Assembly: GCA_947169285.1 (NCBI GenBank)
Contig: CAMVPB010000002.1
Span: forward strand, 1-64,000
From: an uncultured bacterium
GTDB lineage: Bacteria; Bacillota_I; Bacilli_A; RF39; UBA660
Direction of reading: 5' to 3'
Length of the DNA stretch: 64,000 nt
Part shown: piece by piece, positions 60,039 to 64,000 of the stretch
How positions within the stretch are numbered: the stretch's first letter is position 1
Layout of the letters: each line of letters opens with the position of its first letter
Made by a program: the position numbers and the translations under genes
Notes under the pieces: generated by a model
Databases searched by the model: none
Seen by the model: only the letters and a program-made list of their open reading frames with translations
What the model was told of the DNA's origin: nothing

Positions 60039-60884
60039 CTATATTAGTTTCTTAACCTTATAGTTATTTTTCATTTTATCAACTGTACATTCTATTAATG
60101 GAACGTATCTTTGTTTACTAATTGAATATAAATCTTCAGCATAATATCCAATATAATCTGTTAAATTAGTATATAAATTTTTCTCTATATGATTTATTAA
60201 ATAATTCTTATTTAATTTAATTCTTGAATATGTAATATCATTAAAAAAGTATTTGTGAAATTTTAGAACTAAATTAATAAAATTATTATAATAACAATTA
60301 CTTATTTCATCATTATATTCATTTAAAAATATTTTGTTGTTTGTTTTTTTAAATGATTTATATATTTTTTTGGCTTCCAATTCTGTAATTGTTTCTTCTA
60401 ATAAAATTTCACCATCGTTATTAGTAGATATTAATCCCGATTTTCCTCTATACAATTCTTTTTCTTTATCAATATATAATGGTGTATATGTTATTGCGTG
60501 TATCATTTCATGAATTATATCTTCATCAGTTGCAAATAAAGGTATTAAAATATATTTATGTAGTTCATCTTTTTTAAAATCATATCTTGCATTAAAAGAA
60601 ATGAGTTTTGATTTAATATCTGAATCTATTAGTTCTTTAATATCAACGGGATATTTAATTTCTTTTGTTTGAAATATTATTTCTTTTTTACCACTATAGT
60701 TTTGTTTTTTAGAAGGTATATTGTTTTTTACATTTCCATAAAATATAAAATTAATTTCATCTAATCTTTGAATTATTATATCTTTATAATTTTTTCCATA
60801 AAACTTTATCATTTCTTCTATAACATCATTTTTGAAAGAATTAAAATTTCTTTTTATATAATAAGTCCAATTTTCATTTTCCAT
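60039..60884 (-). CDS. Putative zinc metalloprotease-like protein
   Basis: HExxH motif: DEDIIHEMIHAITYTPL. Confidence 0.5.
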   Translation of the reverse strand: MENENWTYYIKRNFNSFKNDVIEEMIKFYGKNYKDIIIQRLDEINFIFYGNVKNNIPSKKQNYSGKKEIIFQTKEIKYPVDIKELIDSDIKSKLISFNARYDFKKDELHKYILIPLFATDEDIIHEMIHAITYTPLYIDKEKELYRGKSGLISTNNDGEILLEETITELEAKKIYKSFKKTNNKIFLNEYNDEISNCYYNNFINLVLKFHKYFFNDITYSRIKLNKNYLINHIEKNLYTNLTDYIGYYAEDLYSISKQRYVPLIECTVDKMKNNYKVKKLI

Positions 60885-60942
60885 AAATATACCTCCTTAA
60901 TTGGGGCATATTATATTATAATTGATAAATTATTTCAACCTT

Positions 60943-61377
60943 TTATAAATATTTTTTTACTTCTTTTATAGAATTTTCTTGAAATTTAAGAAGAGATTTA
61001 GCTAATTTTATAGTATCAGTAGATACTTTTCCTTTATAATCTTTAATTTTCTTTTCTATTTTTGCTATTCCCATGATAAAACCTCTCATAAGAATATCTG
61101 CGATTTTAGAATCAGAATTATCTTTGTTTATTTCCATTACCATAGCAGTATTAGCAGATATATTAGCGATTAAGTTGCTACCAACTTCTATTTTTTCTTT
61201 TTTTAAGATTTTTTTTGATTTTTTATAAATACTTTCATATTCTTTTAATTCTCTTTCAATTTCATCTTTGATTTTGTTATCTTTGTCTTTTAATATTTTT
61301 AGTAATTTTTTAGTAGATTTAACACCCATATCTGATACTTCATAAATATGTAATAATAATTCATTACTTGTATTCAT
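60943..61377 (-). CDS. Hypothetical helical protein
   Basis: 144 aa ORF. Confidence 0.55.
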   Translation of the reverse strand: MNTSNELLLHIYEVSDMGVKSTKKLLKILKDKDNKIKDEIERELKEYESIYKKSKKILKKEKIEVGSNLIANISANTAMVMEINKDNSDSKIADILMRGFIMGIAKIEKKIKDYKGKVSTDTIKLAKSLLKFQENSIKEVKKYL

Positions 61378-61465
61378 ACATTCCTCCTAGTAATATTATT
61401 GCCATTTATAACACATTTATTTTTACAATAATTGGTAGTTATGATATAATTTAGTAGTGATTTTT

Positions 61466-63256
61466 ATGGAACAAAGTAAAATTAGAAATTTCTCTATAAT
61501 TGCGCATATAGATCATGGTAAAAGTACTCTTGCTGATAGAATACTTGAAAAATGTGGAGCAATTAGTGAAAGAGAAAAGAAAGATCAAATACTTGATAAT
61601 ATGGATCTTGAACGTGAAAGAGGTATCACAATCAAACTAAATGCAGTAGAGCTTAATTATAAAGGTTATACACTTCATTTGATAGATACTCCAGGTCATG
61701 TAGATTTTTCATATGAAGTAAGCAGAAGTTTAGCGGCTTGCGAAGGTGCTATTTTAGTTGTTGATGCCACTCAAGGAATAGAAGCTCAAACACTTGCTAA
61801 TCTACACTTAGCTCTTGATAATAAATTAAAAATAATACCTGTTATAAATAAAATAGATCTTCCGGCTGCAGATCCAGATAAAGTAACTAAAGAATTAATA
61901 GATTTAATAGGATTTGAAAAAGATGAAATAATTTTATGCAGTGCTAAAACTGGAGAAGGTATAGAAGAATTATTAAATGCGGTTATTGAAAGAATAGAGC
62001 CACCAAAATCCATTTCAGATAAATTCAGAGCATTAATATTTGATAGTTATTTTGATTCATACAAAGGAATAGTTACTTTAATTAGAGTAGTTGATGGAAG
62101 TATCTCTGTCGGAGATAAAATAAAAATGATGTCTAATAACAAAGTTTATGAAGTATTAGAACTTGGCAAACATACCCCTAAAGAAAAATCTCTTAAAAAA
62201 TTATCTGCTGGTGAAGTTGGATATTTATCTGGAAGTATTAAAAGTATTGAAGATGTTAGAGTGGGGGATACTATTTGCAAGAGTGGGGAAGAAGTAGAGA
62301 TATTACCCGGTTATAAAGAAATGAAACCAATGGTATATTCTGGTCTTTATCCAATTGATTCATCAAAATATAATAATTTAAAAGAAGCTTTACAAAAATT
62401 AAAACTTAATGATTCATCACTTGTATTTGAACCAGAAACATCAACAGCTTTAGGTTTTGGATTTAGATGTGGTTTCTTGGGTCTTCTTCATATGGAAATA
62501 ATAGAAGAGAGAATCGAAAGAGAATTTAACATTGATTTAATCGCAACTTCTCCTTCAGTTATTTATGAAGTAGAACTTACTGATAAAAGTATTATATATG
62601 TAGATAGCCCTAGTAAAATGCCAGAGCCTATTAGAATAAGTTCTATTAAAGAGCCTTTTGTACTCGCTAATATATTTGTTCCTTCAGAATATGTGGGTTC
62701 AGTAATGGAACTATGTCAAGATAAAAGAGGAATTTATAAATCAATTGATTATATAGATCAAAAAAGAGTAAATGTTACTTATGAAATACCACTTTCTGAG
62801 ATTGTATATGATTTCTTTGATAAACTTAAAAGCTATACAAAAGGTTATGCGTCATTAGATTATGATTTTATAGGTAATAAAGAAAGTAAACTTGTAAAAA
62901 TGGACATTCTTCTTAATGGAGATATAATAGATGCATTAAGTATTATAGTTCATAAAGACTTTGCTTATAAAAGAGGTAAAATAATAGTAGAAAATCTTAA
63001 AAAGATAATTCCTAGACAAATGTTTAGTGTTCCAATACAGGCAGCAATAGGTTCTAAAATAATAGCTAGAGAAGACATACCAGCAATGAAAAAGAATGTC
63101 TTAGCTAAATGTTATGGTGGAGATGTATCACGTAAAAGGAAACTATTGGAAAAGCAAAAAGAAGGTAAAAAGAGAATGAAACAAATCGGTAGTGTATCAA
63201 TACCACAAGAAGCATTCTTATCAATTTTAAGTATGGACGAAGAAGAAAAAAAATAA
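61466..63256 (+). CDS. lepA: Elongation factor 4 (LepA)
   Basis: [23 protein letters not shown]-terminal [21 protein letters not shown]. Confidence 0.97.
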   Translation: MEQSKIRNFSIIAHIDHGKSTLADRILEKCGAISEREKKDQILDNMDLERERGITIKLNAVELNYKGYTLHLIDTPGHVDFSYEVSRSLAACEGAILVVDATQGIEAQTLANLHLALDNKLKIIPVINKIDLPAADPDKVTKELIDLIGFEKDEIILCSAKTGEGIEELLNAVIERIEPPKSISDKFRALIFDSYFDSYKGIVTLIRVVDGSISVGDKIKMMSNNKVYEVLELGKHTPKEKSLKKLSAGEVGYLSGSIKSIEDVRVGDTICKSGEEVEILPGYKEMKPMVYSGLYPIDSSKYNNLKEALQKLKLNDSSLVFEPETSTALGFGFRCGFLGLLHMEIIEERIEREFNIDLIATSPSVIYEVELTDKSIIYVDSPSKMPEPIRISSIKEPFVLANIFVPSEYVGSVMELCQDKRGIYKSIDYIDQKRVNVTYEIPLSEIVYDFFDKLKSYTKGYASLDYDFIGNKESKLVKMDILLNGDIIDALSIIVHKDFAYKRGKIIVENLKKIIPRQMFSVPIQAAIGSKIIAREDIPAMKKNVLAKCYGGDVSRKRKLLEKQKEGKKRMKQIGSVSIPQEAFLSILSMDEEEKK

Positions 63257-63340
63257 TTTTTCTTCTTTTTTTTATCTTCTATCACTTGAAATAATGAAGA
63301 ATTTAATGTATCATTATTTGTAGAATAGTGAGGTTTTGTT

Positions 63341-64000
63341 ATGGAACAAAATGAATTAAGTAAATCAAATAAAATAAAGATAATAATAGTAACTACATTA
63401 ATATTTTTAGTAGCAATAAGTGGAATATCATATGCATATTTTACAATACAAGTAGTAGGTAATGATACTGCTTCCTCAATGAGACTAACAACCGCAAATT
63501 TAAGTTTAGTCTACAATGATGTACAAATAATATCAGATGAATACATAACACCAGGGTGGAGTGATACTAAAACACTAACAGTAACAAACAATGGTAATCA
63601 AGCAGTAGATTATATAATAAAATTTAGAGAACTACAAAATACAATAATAAATGGAGAATTAGTAATGTCTGCAACATGTGCAGCATCAACTGGTACTTGT
63701 GATAATTTACCAGAGAGAGCAATACACTCAGCAAGTACACAAATAACAAATGCATATATGTATGGGCCAATAAGTATACCAGTAGGAGTAACGCATACTT
63801 ATACAGTAACAGTTACATTTAAAGAGACAGGATCAAACCAAAACTATAATCAAAATAAATCATTCATAGGAACACTTAACATAGGAGATGGAACTCCAAC
63901 AAGAGAAGATTTATTTGAATATACAGTATCAAACGATCAAGTAACAATAACTGATTTTAAAGGATTGACAGTAACATATGACATAGATACCGAACAATGT
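63341..64000 (+). CDS. Secreted TasA/camelysin-like or SipW-dependent-type surface protein, truncated by window end
   Basis: MEQNELSKSNKIKIIIVTTLIFLVAISGISYAYFTIQVVGNDTAS...; open to window edge, absent from ORF track. Confidence 0.65.
   Translation, partial: MEQNELSKSNKIKIIIVTTLIFLVAISGISYAYFTIQVVGNDTASSMRLTTANLSLVYNDVQIISDEYITPGWSDTKTLTVTNNGNQAVDYIIKFRELQNTIINGELVMSATCAASTGTCDNLPERAIHSASTQITNAYMYGPISIPVGVTHTYTVTVTFKETGSNQNYNQNKSFIGTLNIGDGTPTREDLFEYTVSNDQVTITDFKGLTVTYDIDTEQC

Overview
AT-rich, tightly packed chromosomal segment of a low-GC Bacillota-type bacterium. It uses the standard stop set: TGA terminates several genes. Most of the window is core genome: murB, rpsU, ybeY-dgkA-cdd-era-yqzL-recO, ireB-ruvX-mltG-trmR-like-U32-greA-holA, lon, dnaB/dnaI, T-box-thrS, infC-rpmI-rplT, gatD/murT, murC, gltX among tRNAs, parE/parC and lepA. 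There is a scattered sporulation set (SpoIIIAH-, GerE-, GerM-, YqfC/YqfD-, SpoVID-, CotS/YutH- and YlbD/YlbE-like). There are three sortase-anchored surface proteins, two class B sortases, and a minor-pilin cluster. The most interesting accessory region is a ~1.6 kb islet between tRNA-Arg(TCT) and an exact 50-bp copy of that tRNA's 3' end. Its left end carries what looks like an unannotated type I toxin-antitoxin locus. The evidence is a 26-aa hydrophobic peptide on the minus strand, an SD-sequestering hairpin, a 12-nt complementarity between the predicted mRNA 5' and 3' ends, and a convergent ~80-nt antisense RNA with its own promoter and terminator. Two genes (a YunG/Ada-like fusion and rplT) are interrupted exactly at in-phase -1 slippery heptamers. 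These could be programmed frameshifts or homopolymer indels. All calls were made by eye; no database search or folding program was run.
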